This document shows, piece by piece, positions 29,401 through 39,300 of a stretch of 64,000 bases of DNA. The stretch spans positions 2,233,238 through 2,297,237 of the forward strand of contig ML133420.1 of the NCBI GenBank assembly GCA_003864495.1, read 5' to 3'. The DNA is from Nemopilema nomurai. Taxonomy: Eukaryota; Cnidaria; Scyphozoa; Rhizostomeae; Rhizostomatidae. Within the stretch, counting starts at the first letter, position 1. Every line of letters begins with the position of its first letter. The notes beneath the pieces are model-generated. The model made no database searches and was not told the origin of the DNA. It was given only the letters and a program-made list of their open reading frames with translations. The position numbers and the translations under genes are program-made.

Positions 29401-29995
29401 TATTGAAAACGAATTGATCTTGAATTGGCTCCAACCTAAGTAAAATATCAGTTATTTGTAAAACTTTTCTAAAAGCGTACAATGAGCCCTACTGGAAAAT
29501 CAAAAATTCCATTCATTTAAAATAAATAAAATCGCGCGCGGATGAACAGGTAAAATTCCAACATGCAGTCAACGTTTCTGATTAATTTTGTTTTGATATC
29601 ACTTTAAGCACCTGCCATTTCAGTATGATACAAAGGCTCGAGAGATATTACTCTTGTTGAAAACGACCTGCCGAAGGAAGCAGATGTTGTGTACAATGAT
29701 AAATGTCTTTATAGAATAGCAATCCCTCATCTCGTTTAAACAAACAAGCTTCATACGAATAAAAGACTACAAACAACTAACCTTATACTGTAACTCGATA
29801 TGAAATTATGTGACTGTTTTTGAGTCGCTCATACAAATGAAATTACACAACTACAAGCATTTCTTCCGCATTTATAACAAGCTACCATAAGCGGCAAGTT
29901 GTAAACTCACTCACCATTATCGTATACAGTTGTGCAATTCTGTATTCCTCTACCGTGAGTGGAAGAGGAATTCTGTATTCTTTTGTCAAAACCAT
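2189..29995 (-). CDS. PITPNM: Membrane-associated phosphatidylinositol transfer protein (PITPNM / rdgB), 18 coding exons, complete
   Basis: Class IIA PI-transfer protein. By family knowledge it carries PI and phosphatidic acid between the ER and the plasma membrane during phospholipase C signalling, bound to VAP proteins at contact sites. The 18 exons (listed separately) have matching phases and give 1178 residues, close to the usual 1200-1250. Domains in order: PITP domain, about 1-260 (starts MVLTKEYRIPLPLTVEEYRI; later HIGSHIPGW, VEEEAWNAYPYT, CAYKL and FRYWG); an acidic linker with an FFAT-like motif EYVDALD at 328-334; a central region with VLLIVFHGGG and ADCVGALLVYGALC; a DDHD domain, about 610-805 (CCGSPIGMIL, FDPCASRLEPL, SYWES); an LNS2 domain, about 930-1070 (VVFSIDGSF, GGAVDVVRHW, WLAQHNFPFG). 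The LNS2 phosphatase-like motif is SIDGS, not DxDGT, as is usual in this family. Oddities are a GC-AG intron after exon 3 and Tyr at a usually His position in the DDHD domain. Identity is very secure; individual splice sites are inferred. Confidence 0.95.
3064..3195 (-). CDS. PITPNM: PITPNM exon 17 (LNS2 end)
   Basis: 44 codons: EIVSIHAAYGSSRDIPVF and GLTKDQIFIVGK, matching GYGSPKDVAVY...TYIVG in the family. No ATG lies in frame, so it is easily missed. Confidence 0.92.
3928..4111 (-). CDS. PITPNM: PITPNM exon 16 (LNS2)
   Basis: Encodes HWQELGYLIIYVTSR and WLAQHNFPFGIVSFCEG. I chose the AAG|GTCGGT donor because it preserves family length. A GTAAGC donor six bases earlier is also in phase and would drop two residues. 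Confidence 0.92.
4420..4748 (-). repeat. Possible SINE-like unit around the tRNA-like sequence
   Basis: The near-palindromic word GATTTCTTRCGAAGAAA occurs at both ends (near 4421 and 4729), bracketing the tRNA-like sequence and about 200 bp of GC-richer sequence. This may mark an inserted unit, but no poly-A tail or clear target duplication was seen. Confidence 0.3.
4462..4533 (-). tRNA. tRNA-like sequence, possibly tRNA-Arg(ACG)-like or a tRNA-derived SINE head
   Basis: 72 nt in PITPNM intron 15. The acceptor arms GACCCGA and TCGGGTC pair perfectly, and the D arm TAGCTCAGTGATAGAGC (A box) and the T arm GTGAG/CTCGC around TTTGAGT (B box) are canonical. The anticodon arm is weak: TTGGC/TTCAA contains a G-T pair and one mismatch around loop GTACGAA, which would read ACG. 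No CCA is needed in a eukaryote. The weak arm and the similar sequence at 54424-54515 favour a tRNA pseudogene or SINE head. Confidence 0.45.
4802..4951 (-). CDS. PITPNM: PITPNM exon 15 (LNS2 start)
   Basis: Encodes VPRNSEAVVFSIDGSF and DPKIRGGAVDVVR, the start of the LNS2 domain with its SIDGS variant motif. Donor GTAGGT, phase 2. Confidence 0.94.
5198..5346 (-). CDS. PITPNM: PITPNM exon 14
   Basis: Encodes VDVYVSLHRQ, DSHGRIDFQLP and GIHAVKMVVR. The donor GTAGGT in phase 2 is the one that keeps frame into RGDHS of exon 15. Confidence 0.92.
6078..6194 (-). CDS. PITPNM: PITPNM exon 13
   Basis: 39 codons: NHRANDVISLAGVP, then SGKFVYGPIEVAALTGEK, matching the SGRFMYGPLDVVTLTGEK segment of the family. 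Donor GTGACG, phase 0. Confidence 0.93.
6722..6838 (-). CDS. PITPNM: PITPNM exon 12
   Basis: 39 codons with FQPVNPREKWIKKRTALKIK, matching the conserved PREKWQRKRT-VKIRN segment. Phase 0 at both ends. Confidence 0.92.
8102..8244 (-). CDS. PITPNM: PITPNM exon 11 (DDHD domain, His-to-Tyr site)
   Basis: Encodes WWGTKRIDYMLYCPDG and SYWESRDMVAFIL. The residue two before SYW..., normally His in the family as I recall it (HASYWES), is Tyr here (codon 8150-8152). Acceptor GTAG, donor GTTTGT. Confidence 0.92.
9502..9556. repeat. (GATT)n microsatellite
   Basis: Imperfect GATT/TGATTGAT tandem repeat in PITPNM intron 10. Confidence 0.8.
9902..10243 (-). CDS. PITPNM: PITPNM exon 10 (DDHD domain)
   Basis: Encodes VFNLFLPFDPCASRLEPL and LPRYQVFPF, a hallmark of PITPNM DDHD domains, then a variable linker. 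Donor GTACCC, phase 1. Confidence 0.92.
10524..10845 (-). CDS. PITPNM: PITPNM exon 9 (start of DDHD domain)
   Basis: Encodes VSILADCVGALLVYGALC, a Ser-rich insert, and FDVKNFFCCGSPIGMIL, which opens the DDHD domain. Donor GTGAGA, phase 1. Confidence 0.93.
11042..11214 (-). CDS. PITPNM: PITPNM exon 8
   Basis: Encodes PLSCIPLLLVSSLEFYQGVD and EANAIYKKFLEASGEDEANI, the counterpart of the family's IPLA-LPLL segment. No in-frame ATG occurs near its start, so a simple ORF scan misses it. The AAA|GTGAGT donor gives phase 0; an earlier GTGAGG donor does not fit exon 9. Confidence 0.88.
11319..11445. repeat. 30-bp minisatellite
   Basis: About four units of the type AAAGGGATCCTAAGAAATCC followed by GAAGGAAGCT, in PITPNM intron 7. 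The last full units are nearly identical; the first are diverged. Confidence 0.75.
12550..12655. repeat. Degenerate tandem repeat of GACAAAACATAGTGACA type
   Basis: About six diverged 17-19-bp units in PITPNM intron 7, built on the word GGACAAAACATAGTGA. Confidence 0.65.
13026..13287 (-). CDS. PITPNM: PITPNM exon 7
   Basis: Encodes KSVLLIVFHGGGVSDLESD and VECPPVCPQIVEHL, matching the conserved central region of PITPNM proteins. The donor GTTTGA in phase 1 is chosen because it joins exon 8 in frame. Confidence 0.88.
14345..14505 (-). CDS. PITPNM: PITPNM exon 6 (linker)
   Basis: Encodes DDLGGAFKEFAELTP and a Ser/Pro-rich linker. Conservation is low, so the call rests on splice phase (1 in, 0 out) and position. 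Confidence 0.8.
17883..18261 (-). CDS. PITPNM: PITPNM exon 5 (end of PITP domain, acidic linker, FFAT-like motif)
   Basis: Starts NKIEQYIQD, then HRQAWSWQDEW, the closing signature of the PITP domain, followed by a Ser/Glu-rich linker ending SDDEYVDAL. It is GC-richer than its surroundings. Donor GTGAGT, phase 1. Confidence 0.94.
19312..19442. repeat. Degenerate tandem repeat of AATCCGACTAAATAACG type
   Basis: About seven units of 16-20 bp in PITPNM intron 4. Early units read CCGACAAAATAAT and later ones CCGACTAAATAA, so the array holds two variants. Confidence 0.7.
19905..20046. repeat. Degenerate tandem repeat of GTGTCGGGCTGACGAAAAAGA type
   Basis: About six units of 20-22 bp in PITPNM intron 4, about 460 bp from the previous array. 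The reading frames across it (Phe/Pro/Thr-rich) are repeat artefacts. Confidence 0.7.
20760..20962 (-). CDS. PITPNM: PITPNM exon 4
   Basis: Encodes DLIDPVKD, then DPRLFISKNTKRGPL, CAYKLITVEFRYWGIQ; PITP-domain signatures. The acceptor is TTTTAG and the donor GTAACC, phase 1 in and phase 0 out. Confidence 0.94.
23498..23635. repeat. 21-bp AT-rich minisatellite
   Basis: Six full units and a partial unit of TAGTATTTTACTTTATCTAT(A) in PITPNM intron 3. Reading frames across it show a Tyr/Lys/Asp repeat and are not taken as coding. Confidence 0.85.
24920..24946. repeat. Perfect 10-bp hairpin
   Basis: CACGATGCAG and CTGCATCGTG pair exactly around a 7-nt loop (AAAGAGC), in PITPNM intron 3. Nothing else identifies a structured RNA or transposon end. 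Confidence 0.5.
26743..26791 (-). CDS. PITPNM: PITPNM exon 3 (49-nt exon with GC donor)
   Basis: Encodes ENVFNLSPAEREKVSV, matching the conserved NVFNLS segment that follows the conserved YY in this family. The donor that keeps phase is GCAAGT (exon end TAG), a non-canonical GC-AG intron. The nearby GTAGGC would run into a stop in exon 4. Confidence 0.88.
27840..28127 (-). CDS. PITPNM: PITPNM exon 2 (PITP core)
   Basis: 96 codons with GPGGSGQYT, HIGSHIPGW, VEEEAWNAYPYT and CPFMDKFHLDVETYY, all PITP-domain signatures. The acceptor is CAG and the donor GTAAGC; both ends are phase 0. Confidence 0.95.
29915..29995 (-). CDS. PITPNM: PITPNM exon 1 (start codon)
   Basis: 27 codons, MVLTKEYRIPLPLTVEEYRI then AQLYTIM, the standard start of rdgB-class PITP domains. 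It ends at donor GTGAGT in phase 0. Confidence 0.93.
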
Positions 29996-30700
29996 TTTGA
30001 AAATCCACGAGTCTTCTCCAGGTGATCGCTTCACAGGCACTTGACTAAGTGGAAAGAAATTCTTTCACTTGCTGAGTCATTTTCCTGCAGAAATCTTGAC
30101 AGCTGTGATATTCCCAAAACTAGTAAAGCTTTCGTCTCGTTTATCTAGGCGCCGTCGACTTAAGGCATGCAACGTTAAGAATTTTATTGGATTTCTTCTG
30201 GTGACAATCGTCATCCCTGTATTATGTATTATCACCTTGTAAAAGCTACCATCTTTAATTTAATCTGGAAACAACAACAGAGAATTCGAAGGCGCTTGCT
30301 GCTTCGCAGAGAGCAGGCCACCGAGTGGAAACGAGTCTTCGGGATCAGACGATCAAAGGGCCAATCAAACGCTTGGGATGAAGCCTTTCGCGTGAAAATT
30401 CGTTAAATATGGATTTCCTAGTTGGCAGGGCAACCACTTTTGCACGATGATGCGAAAAATTAGGTCAGAATGAACTTTGGCGCAAGCTGGTTGCTCTAAA
30501 GGACGAATCATGGCTAATTTAGAGTTGCTTTGTTTTCTTTCAATGTCGAGGTGATTTGCTGCTTCTTTTTGCTAGGGTTTAGTTCTTGAAGTGAGGAGGT
30601 GCATACTATTTTGTCCACTTTCTTAACTTTTTTTGTAATGCAGAGCTTGACATTGGGAGGAAATTCATATTCAACCTAACCTTGTACTGGGTAGGAATGC
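29996..30700. other. PITPNM upstream region (promoter/5' UTR expected)
   Basis: This region lies 5' of the PITPNM start codon on the minus strand. I see no TATA box that I would defend and no coding exon. Confidence 0.4.
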
Positions 30701-30894
30701 AATCTTTGTAGTTGGACGAAAATAAGATCCAGCAGTGTGAACCACACGAGTCTTCACGGTTACCAAATTTGCTTGGGCTTTCAAACAATGAAAATTATGC
30801 AAAGCTATCTTTCCACAGTTTAGCACTTTATCTATGCTCGGTATTACGAAGCACTTGCTCAGGTAAAAAATCAGGTGACTTGAACACAACAACA

Positions 30895-31132
30895 TATTTT
30901 CGTCTTCTTCCTTGTCATTTCCATCCTCTTCTTCGTTTTCTTTTTCCTCCTCACCTTCTTCCGCATCTTTTCCTTTCCCATCTTCTTCATCAACTACTTC
31001 TTCCTTGTCATCCTTTTTCATCATTCTACTCTTCCTTACCTTCTTGTTCCTCAACTTCCTCTTCCTTACCTTCCTCTTTCTCATCTTCTTCTTCCTTATC
31101 CTCCTTTTCATCATCCTCTTTTTTAAATTCTG
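30895..31132. repeat. Polypyrimidine (CTTCTTCC)n tract
   Basis: About 240 bp almost purely C/T on the plus strand, built from CTTCTTCC and CTTCC words, about 1 kb upstream of PITPNM. Long reading frames on both strands (Ser/Phe-rich on plus, Lys/Glu-rich on minus) follow from the composition. Confidence 0.8.
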
Positions 31133-33245
31133 ATAGCACACAATCTTCACTTCACAGCCTAATGCCCCAAGGCTCCTCTATTGGCGTGCTATAGACCATT
31201 TAAGTTCCATAATCACAAGGCAAGCTTCAGCCTCAAGTTTCCACATGGAAACTATGTAGCTAAACACAACATATTCAACATAGCAAAACTGACAGCGGTG
31301 GCATCAGATTTCAAAGGCACGAGTTTGGAATCAGTGCTGGAAAGTGTGCTTCATCTTGTAAGGGAACTTTTGAAATGCCGTGTTAACCCTTTGCAGAATG
31401 GTGAAGAAGAGAAATGGCGAGGGAAACGGGCATTTCTATAGCTTTTGAACGTTAACGGGGGATTGTGAAGTAATGAAGTTATGAAGTTCACCTTACTTAG
31501 GCAAAAGTACGGATAGAATGAAACTGTTTTAATCGTAAAGAGACCTTGCGTGTACGTGCGTGGCCTATCTTAACAAGAACAGTTCTGGCTGCAATGAAAG
31601 CGAGGCCTCAATTACCAAGGTTTATACACAGTACCATGGTACACTACAATGGTTTGTGAATGATTACGTGACTATGGTAAAGATGATGACGAAAGACAAT
31701 GACAAAGTTTGTTACCAACAGAGATCCAGTGGATGCAAGACGCTTAAAACATGGTCACACAATTTGGACAGCCCGGGAATATGCAAGTATTGAAAAAGCA
31801 GGGATTGAATAGTAGTAGTTCTGGGGCTGCAAAACAAAAACATGGTTCTGACTGAAGGAAGGACTCTCCGTTTCTGAGTGGTTCTTTTTGACCACGATTT
31901 AATCACGTGATAAACGACCATTCCAACCACGTGACAAAAAATCACTTTAGCCGTGTCAGTGTCATGGGATTGTAGATGCGTTCAAAAACAGACGAAGCTT
32001 ATTCAAAGATAACCGTTTCTTTGATGGAGCGACAACAAAGATGGCACCTGCAACTTTAATTAGATTTGCGACAACCAAACAGAAAACAGCTGTTTGTGGA
32101 ATTTTTAATAGCATAAAATTGATTATGGTGCTTCATACTTTTAGTTTTTAATGTAAAGTGCTTTAAACTTTAGGTGTTCGCCGAATACACTGTTGTCAAA
32201 AAATAAAATGCCTCTTTCTTTAATTACTTTACTTGAATATTACAAGGTGCTTGCCTGTCATTGGGTCAGATCAATTTTGTATTTGAGCAAGGTGTGGGAT
32301 GAGAATCGCCCGCAGGATGAGAGTTACTCGCGGGAAGAGAGTAACCTGCAGGATGAGAGTTACTCGCGGGAAGAGAGTTACCCGCAGGAAGAGCACTGCC
32401 CGAATGAGCTGATGACCTGAAGTTGTTGAATGAGCAAGACCCTATAACCCTATAAAGGCTTCTATGGGCATCATGTATGTAACAAAAGTAGAACTCCATA
32501 CAAGTCAATGGGCAACAAGAAAGGGAAATCAAATAGCTAAGATCAAAATGAAGTCAAGAAACAGTATCTGTCATAGCAAATGGTAGTTCGTCAAATGCCA
32601 GAAAAGGTTGGCCATTTGCAGGCTAGTGTGTACCGATTGAAAGCGATTATAAGGCCTACGTGTTCCTGACACGCAATTGCCAGTACACCAACTTGGAGAC
32701 ACACCAGAAGGACAACTGTTCTGCTTGGCTAAAGGAAAGAGTAATGTTGGACACCTTAAGCATCTAAGCCCATCAAGCTTGAACTTCGATTCGGAGCGTT
32801 TTTTCACATTCATACTTTCTATAGTAGTGGACAGAAAAATAGACAATGAACAAGTGGAAAATTCACCTAAATTGCGCCAACGAATTGATCAAAATGTTCA
32901 GAGGGGCTAAAAACTGATCAGGGGAAGGATATTTTTGCTGAGGTGGGTCTTCAAGATGGTCGTAGCTCTAACAAAGATTGAGTTCCGTTTGCAAAATACA
33001 AAAATCAATGCAATAAGAATGATTTAGAAAGAATGAATATCGATTTGAAGTGCAATAGTGTGATGCGTTGAAAAATAAATGGCGTACAAATTTAAAAAAT
33101 TGACGATTTTGAAAAACGCCAATAGCATAAAAATTATACTTATTTGCTCACAACATTCAAAAGTCCATGAAAATTCCAAAGTTGACTTTAGATTATATTG
33201 TCGTGCGGTGTTGTGCGGGGGGTGCGAAAAAGAAAGATGGAGTGT
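31133..33245. other. Intergenic region between glycosidase 3' end and PITPNM
   Basis: Apart from the 18-bp minisatellite I see no gene. It should contain the 3' UTR of the minus-strand glycosidase. Confidence 0.4.
32285..32400. repeat. 18-bp minisatellite in a 36-bp higher-order unit
   Basis: About six units alternating GCAGGATGAGAGTTACTC and GCGGGAAGAGAGTAACCT. On the plus strand it could read as a (Q/R)(D/E)ESY(S/P) repeat, but nothing else supports coding. Confidence 0.75.
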
Positions 33246-33327
33246 TCATTCCTTTGGCTTCTCGTGCCTCTCATTGGCTACTTTGGTGAGGCAGGTCGCT
33301 GCGAGGGCGGTCCATCCAGTTTGATGG
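33246..33327 (-). CDS. Glycosidase exon 13 (stop)
   Basis: Completes the conserved [11 protein letters not shown] end of the catalytic domain, then a short tail [12 protein letters not shown] and TGA. Confidence 0.93.
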
Positions 33328-36300
33328 CTAGAACGAAAGGTTAAATATGAATGAATGCAGTGAGAAATGCAAAAGGCCAAGCCAGAACTGAGAAAGACGT
33401 TTAACATATCGTAACATGACATGACATGACATGACATGACATGACATGACATGACATGACATAAATAAAAACATAACATAACATGAAACGATGTGACGTG
33501 ATATAAAACACAATGAAGGTATAAGACAAAACAAAATAGCACAACACTGTGTAAACTGAATGCATTTAAAAATAAAGCTAATTAATGAAAATTGAAGGAA
33601 GTCCACTTTAAGAAAGTGTCAAGAAGAGTTTTTCTTCGCTATAGATATTTCTGACCAAAGCTATGCTGGAGAAATTGTTTAAGACACAAGAATGGCCTTT
33701 GAACTCTTTGAATTTATTGCACTGTGCAAGATGCAGCAAAAAACGCAAATGTTTCCTAATTGCGTTGCAAACTTCAGCCTTTTTTGCTGTTTAATAGCAC
33801 CTTTCAATTATGATATACAGACGAGCTTGAAAACATAAAAAATAGTATATGCTAATGACCTGCGAGAGAAAGACGCTTCGGGATACTGCAGAAGAAAAAA
33901 CGCGTATAGGTAGAAGGCTGTTGTATCTGCCATCTTCTGAGCAAAGAAAACATTTCCGACTGAAAACGGGTTAAAAGCTAGCTAGAATAACAATATGTCA
34001 AAGTGTTTACCTGGCTCCGCACCCTCTTCCATTCTCTCCGTCAAAGAACTCGTAGAACAGTATAAGGTCGTTCCAGTGCTTGTCATCTTTATATCTCGCC
34101 TCGTCTCCATGACAGGCCCTCCTTCCCGTTTTGTCCTTCACGAAGAGCGCGCCAAGGCGGCGAGAGAGTTCTACGGAAACGTCCTTCAGTCGCATCTTGT
34201 TCCCAGATCCTGTCGGACACTCTACCAAAAACGAATCACCGTAGAAGTAATCGTAGCGTTCCAATGCTTCAATGATCAACATGTTCACTGCGAAAAAAAA
34301 CATGAGATTGTTGAAATAAAGGCATTCTGTGGATGGCACAAGATTGTTTAGAAAGGAAAACTGCTTGTAATCGGTGAAACAATGAATTTTATTTAACTAT
34401 AGCATCGTCCACTATTTCAAATGCTATTTTACGAGAATGAATTGACTGCCAGCCAATTAGCTCTGCTAGAAAATCCCTACACAAATATTTGGGCTCTAGA
34501 AAGAATTGAATTGAGTACACGCTTCTTTTCATAAGTAACCACTTTATAAGGAACCTACATGTAGAAGGCCGAAATATTTAAAGAACTTATACTACTAAAA
34601 ACGAAGTCCCTAAGGAACTTTTCGATTTGAAAAACTTTCACTTCATGAATGAATCACTTCATACGAAGTCTTGTTGGGGAGTAGAGTAATTTGGGTGTTT
34701 TAGTCTTTAATTTGAGCTACGCGAGACAAGAAAAGGCAAAGTTCAAAATTTTTATGTCCTTCCTGTTTCTGTACTATTTTTATTGCATTTGATGTGCAGT
34801 GAAAATTAAGGAACTTTTGGTACTAAAATATGATGATTTGATGTCTACGAACAAGGAACTTTTGTAACTAGGTCTTGAGGTAGGTTCCTTATAAAAAAGC
34901 GTGTAGTTCGGTCCCATCAGAGTAGGCTTTCCTCGTCATCATTTGCAACGTTTTAACAATTCGTGTTCACCTTTGCATAAACTATAAACCTTGGTTATTA
35001 AATTAGAATAGTTTCCTGCCCCATTTGTATGCGTAAGACGGCCTTTGAAAGAAAATGCCAACGTCTGTTACGTCATCACTTGGTAACAGAAAATTTCTTG
35101 TTTCGAAACCCAGTCTCCTGTTAAGTATCCGCTCACATAAGCAGCCAATGGCGAATATTTAACACCCTAAACGATTAATATTTGAGTTGTGATTGGTCGA
35201 TGCAGTTGTCACGTGTAACCCTCAATCCACCGCCGAAAGTCGTCGTGGTTGATGACGTACATCTCTGTTAGAGCCAATCAACAAAGTCAGCATTCCTAAC
35301 ATTGAAATAAAGTTCTGTAGCAGGGCAATGACTTATATCGTATCCCTTACTTGGAAACCAAACGGGTCCTCTCCAATTGCTGTTGCCACCAAACAAATAA
35401 GTGTTCGATTCAGCAGGAATGTACTCCACACTTCCGACGTTTCCGTATTCCTCACAACTGTGATGGTACGGGTTCTTCTGGTGATATTTTGACAACGACC
35501 TTATGCCGTAGGGCGACAGGAACTCTTCCTCGTCTAGCATATACTTCAATACCCTCTCCAGACGCTCACGCGAGGGCACAGCCAGAAGATGGTTGTACTC
35601 AGCACCAGAGCTCATGTACGAAATCTAGGCAAAGGACAAAGAATAACAACCTTCTCTGCGGCTCGCATAGGGCTTCGCTCATTCGTCCTTTATGCACATG
35701 CTAAGCTCATTTTTCTATCCTATAGCTTGAAATAACTTTTCGCTCTCTGATAAATTTTACTCTTGAGCCCACTGGCCAAGCAAAAATCGGGTTGCAGGGC
35801 GTGTGCAAATGCCACTTCAAAATTAAATTTCTCCCATTTACCAAGTAAAAGCAAAGCATAGAGAGGAGAACGGTTAATTGGTGGCTGATATGATGGTCAA
35901 CACAATAACGATATCCAAAACAATTACTCGCGCAATTTCATATGAAGCTACAATCTTTTAACAATCTATCTATGAAAAAGTCGACAATTGTGGGGTAAAC
36001 ATGACCACATCGTGGGACAAAATCTGATTTTTTCTCACAAAAATAAGAATGAGAAATTTGCTAGAGGACTCACCTGGGAAGCTAAATCTTGACGGTTCCG
36101 CAAGAACCAATTCAGCCTCTTCTTGAAACCCGGAAGTTTTTGGATGACGTCATCTTCCAGGACATGGCAGGAGAACAGGGGGACAAGGCCGACCATTGAT
36201 CGGATTTTCAAGGGAACAGAGTGGTTGCCAACCCTGATGTGGTCGTAGTAGAAACCGTCCTCCTCGTTCCAAAGGCCACAGCCTGAGAGTTGGTTCATGG

Positions 36301-39300
36301 CGTCAACAATGGCGATGAAATGCTCGAAGAACTTGGACGCCATGTCTTCGTACGAAGGGTCGTAAATGGCGAGGTCAAGTGCAATGCCCAGCATGATGAT
36401 TGCAAAGAATGCCATCCATGCAGTGCCGTCAGCCTAGAATCAATGACATGATGCCGTATATGATAAAATGCCGTATATGGTACAGTGCCTTACATGCTGC
36501 AATACCGTATGTGGTACAATGCCGTATGTGGTATAATGCCGTATATGGTATAATGCCGTATATGGTACAGTGCCTTACATGCTACAATACCGTATGTGGT
36601 ACAATGCCGTATATGGTATAATGCCGTATATGGTACGATGCCGTACTTGTTACAATGCCATATATGATACAATGCCATATATGGTACAATGCCATATATG
36701 ATACAATGCTATACAAGTTACAATGCCTATGATACAATGCCATATATGGTACAATGCCATGTATGATACAATGCCGTAAATAGTACAATGCCTTACAAGT
36801 TACAATGCCATTTATGGTACAGTGCCTTAACTGGTACAATGCCGTATATGATGCGAAGTCTTACTGATTACGATGCTGTATATGGTACGATGCAGAACTT
36901 TGGCACGTGAACTGACAAGTATTAATGGACACTAAGAGGTGAGCTAACATGTTCCAAAACACGTGCAAAATGGCATGTGTAAATCGTTACATCCGCAATC
37001 AAGGCGCGTTGGCCGTAAAAGACATAGAACGTATGGAGTGGGAATCTACTTTGCAATGGAACAGAGGCATAGACAAGGATGAATGGAAGAAAGTATCTTT
37101 TTGGTTAGAGGTTATTGGGGCGCCATAAACTGGATTAGTAGTGGTATTGTGATGTAAAGGCACTGCCTTATGTTAAAATGTGCTTTGTAATCAAAGAGCA
37201 TTTGGCGTATATAACACGCACTTATCTCTCAAAGCTAAAAATAAAGCAAAGTCTCTTCACAAACACTTTTGAGCCGAAAGATAACTTAACAAGCTTCAAT
37301 TCTTGGCATAAGGCAGGATTACTCTTAATCTTAAAAAATCCTCAATTTGTTTTTGCGGGTTATTTTATGATTTTTCTTCATGCTTTGCCCTCAATATCAG
37401 CGAATTGAAGGCAACTATGTCAACACCAAAATTCTGAATTAGTGCGGTTAAAATTAGAAAGAGACATATGTTTACACAAGATAAAAGAGAACAACAGAGG
37501 AACGTGTCTCTTTTAACACAATTGAGTGTCAACAACCAATCAAAGAAAAACGATCAAAGAAAAGAAATGCAATTAAAATGAAACAGTTTCAACAAGGAAA
37601 GGAGTTGAAACAAAATCTCTGCAACAAAATCAGCTGGATAAAATATGTCGAAGACAACGCAAATCAGGCTTCAAAACCCAGAATGAAACCGATTGAGCTT
37701 TCTACTTTTGTTAATGGACTGCACAACCTTGGCGATGCCAAAAACATCAGATCTATCACATTTGAAATCAATAGAAACTCTGCAACACTCTTGTAGGGGA
37801 TGTTACATTGGCTTTGGTACACTGAATGCACTTCAAATTCATTGCATTTTCAGCAGCCAAATTGTTTGGCATATTCTGAGGCTATGTTTCCATTACTCCA
37901 TTTTGAAGTGTCTGCGTTTTCGAATCATTCCGTTTTCGGTGTTTCTAAGGGTATTTCTATTGAAACGATCCGTTTTTTAAAACATTCTCCTTTGAAATCA
38001 ATCCGCTTCAGCAGCGTTTCCATGTAAACCCTGCGTTTTCACTCCGCAACAATGTCTCCGTTTTGATGCGTGTTTATGGAAACGCAAAGCCGAAAACAGA
38101 GACATACAGCTCCATTTTATAATAGTAATGAAAACATAGCTGCTAGATTCCTGGAAAGGCACCACCGGTTTTTATCCTGAAAAATAAAATCGCAAATGTG
38201 TCCCTCTATGGTCTTTCATGAATGGTCCCTTAAGGTGGTTTGGATCTGTTCTTATGCAACCCAATGCAGAGAAACCCAACTAACCTGTTCCAATTGCATT
38301 CCAGCAGGTAGAGGCCGAGAACGATCAAAGACTCCTACGAAACAAACAGAGTCCTGTACAAAATACCCATAAATGCTATATTGCGTCAGCTAGGCCAAAA
38401 GTGGTACTGAATCTTTTCAGTTGAATATCAAGTATTGACAAACTTTTTAAAAGAAGACTAGATGCAGAGTGGTCCTAAGGCCTTCAAAAGTGTTGAGTGG
38501 TTAAAATGTAACGAAGAAAACATTGAAAAGATAAGATTTAAACAAAATTTCGCTTAACCGAACTGTTTTGAACAATGAAGTTGCAGCAGCGGAAAGAAGC
38601 AGTAATAATAAAGTTACTTTGGACCTAACTGACATGGAACGCAACTGAATTAAAATTCAACTGATATCGAGGTCAACTGACATTGAGATAAAATGAAAAC
38701 GAGGTCAACTGACATTAAGATAAAATGAAAACGAAGTCAATGTCAAATGTCAAATTAAGATTATATAGAAATTACAAGGTAGAGTTTGAGCAGACATTAA
38801 AATACAAATTGAAGATTACTAATAGGGCCCTGCGAATCGGCAAATTTTCATTCCGAATCGAATCGAATCGGCCGTAAATTTTGAAAAGCCATTTTAACTA
38901 AAAAATTATTTTTTTGACTTATTTATTTTGTATTTTCTTTAAGAAAAAATACGAAAAACAAATTTTAAACAAATAACATGAATTAGAGTCACGTCGCCCC
39001 TTATGGAACGATTCGATTTTTTCATGAATTCTGACTGTGCAATGATAAAAATAAATATGAAGGAGTTTAGGTTTGGTTTATCATCAAAAATTATTTTGAA
39101 ATTAGCGAAATTATTTTGCTGAAGACATTACTTGAACTCTTTGCTAATTATCGTTGTTTCATGTTGTTCTTAAAAGCTAGGAGAATATTTTAAAAGTAAG
39201 CGGAATGTAAACGAAAAAGTTGTCATTAGACCTTCGACCCTTCTTTTTTTCCTGCATTTCAACTTTCTTGGTCATTTCCTTGGTCGGTTTTTTAGCTAAA

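Noticed and set aside
30671..31194. Overlapping 159-160-residue frames on both strands
   Set aside because: Both are generated by the CTTCTTCC tract (Ser/Phe on one strand, Lys/Glu on the other).
32193..32420. Plus-strand frame with (Q/R)(D/E)ESY repeats
   Set aside because: Explained by the 18-bp minisatellite; no splice or family support.
36400..36840. Tandem 17-bp repeats considered as a CRISPR-like array
   Set aside because: No unique spacers of constant length and no cas genes; this is a eukaryotic minisatellite.
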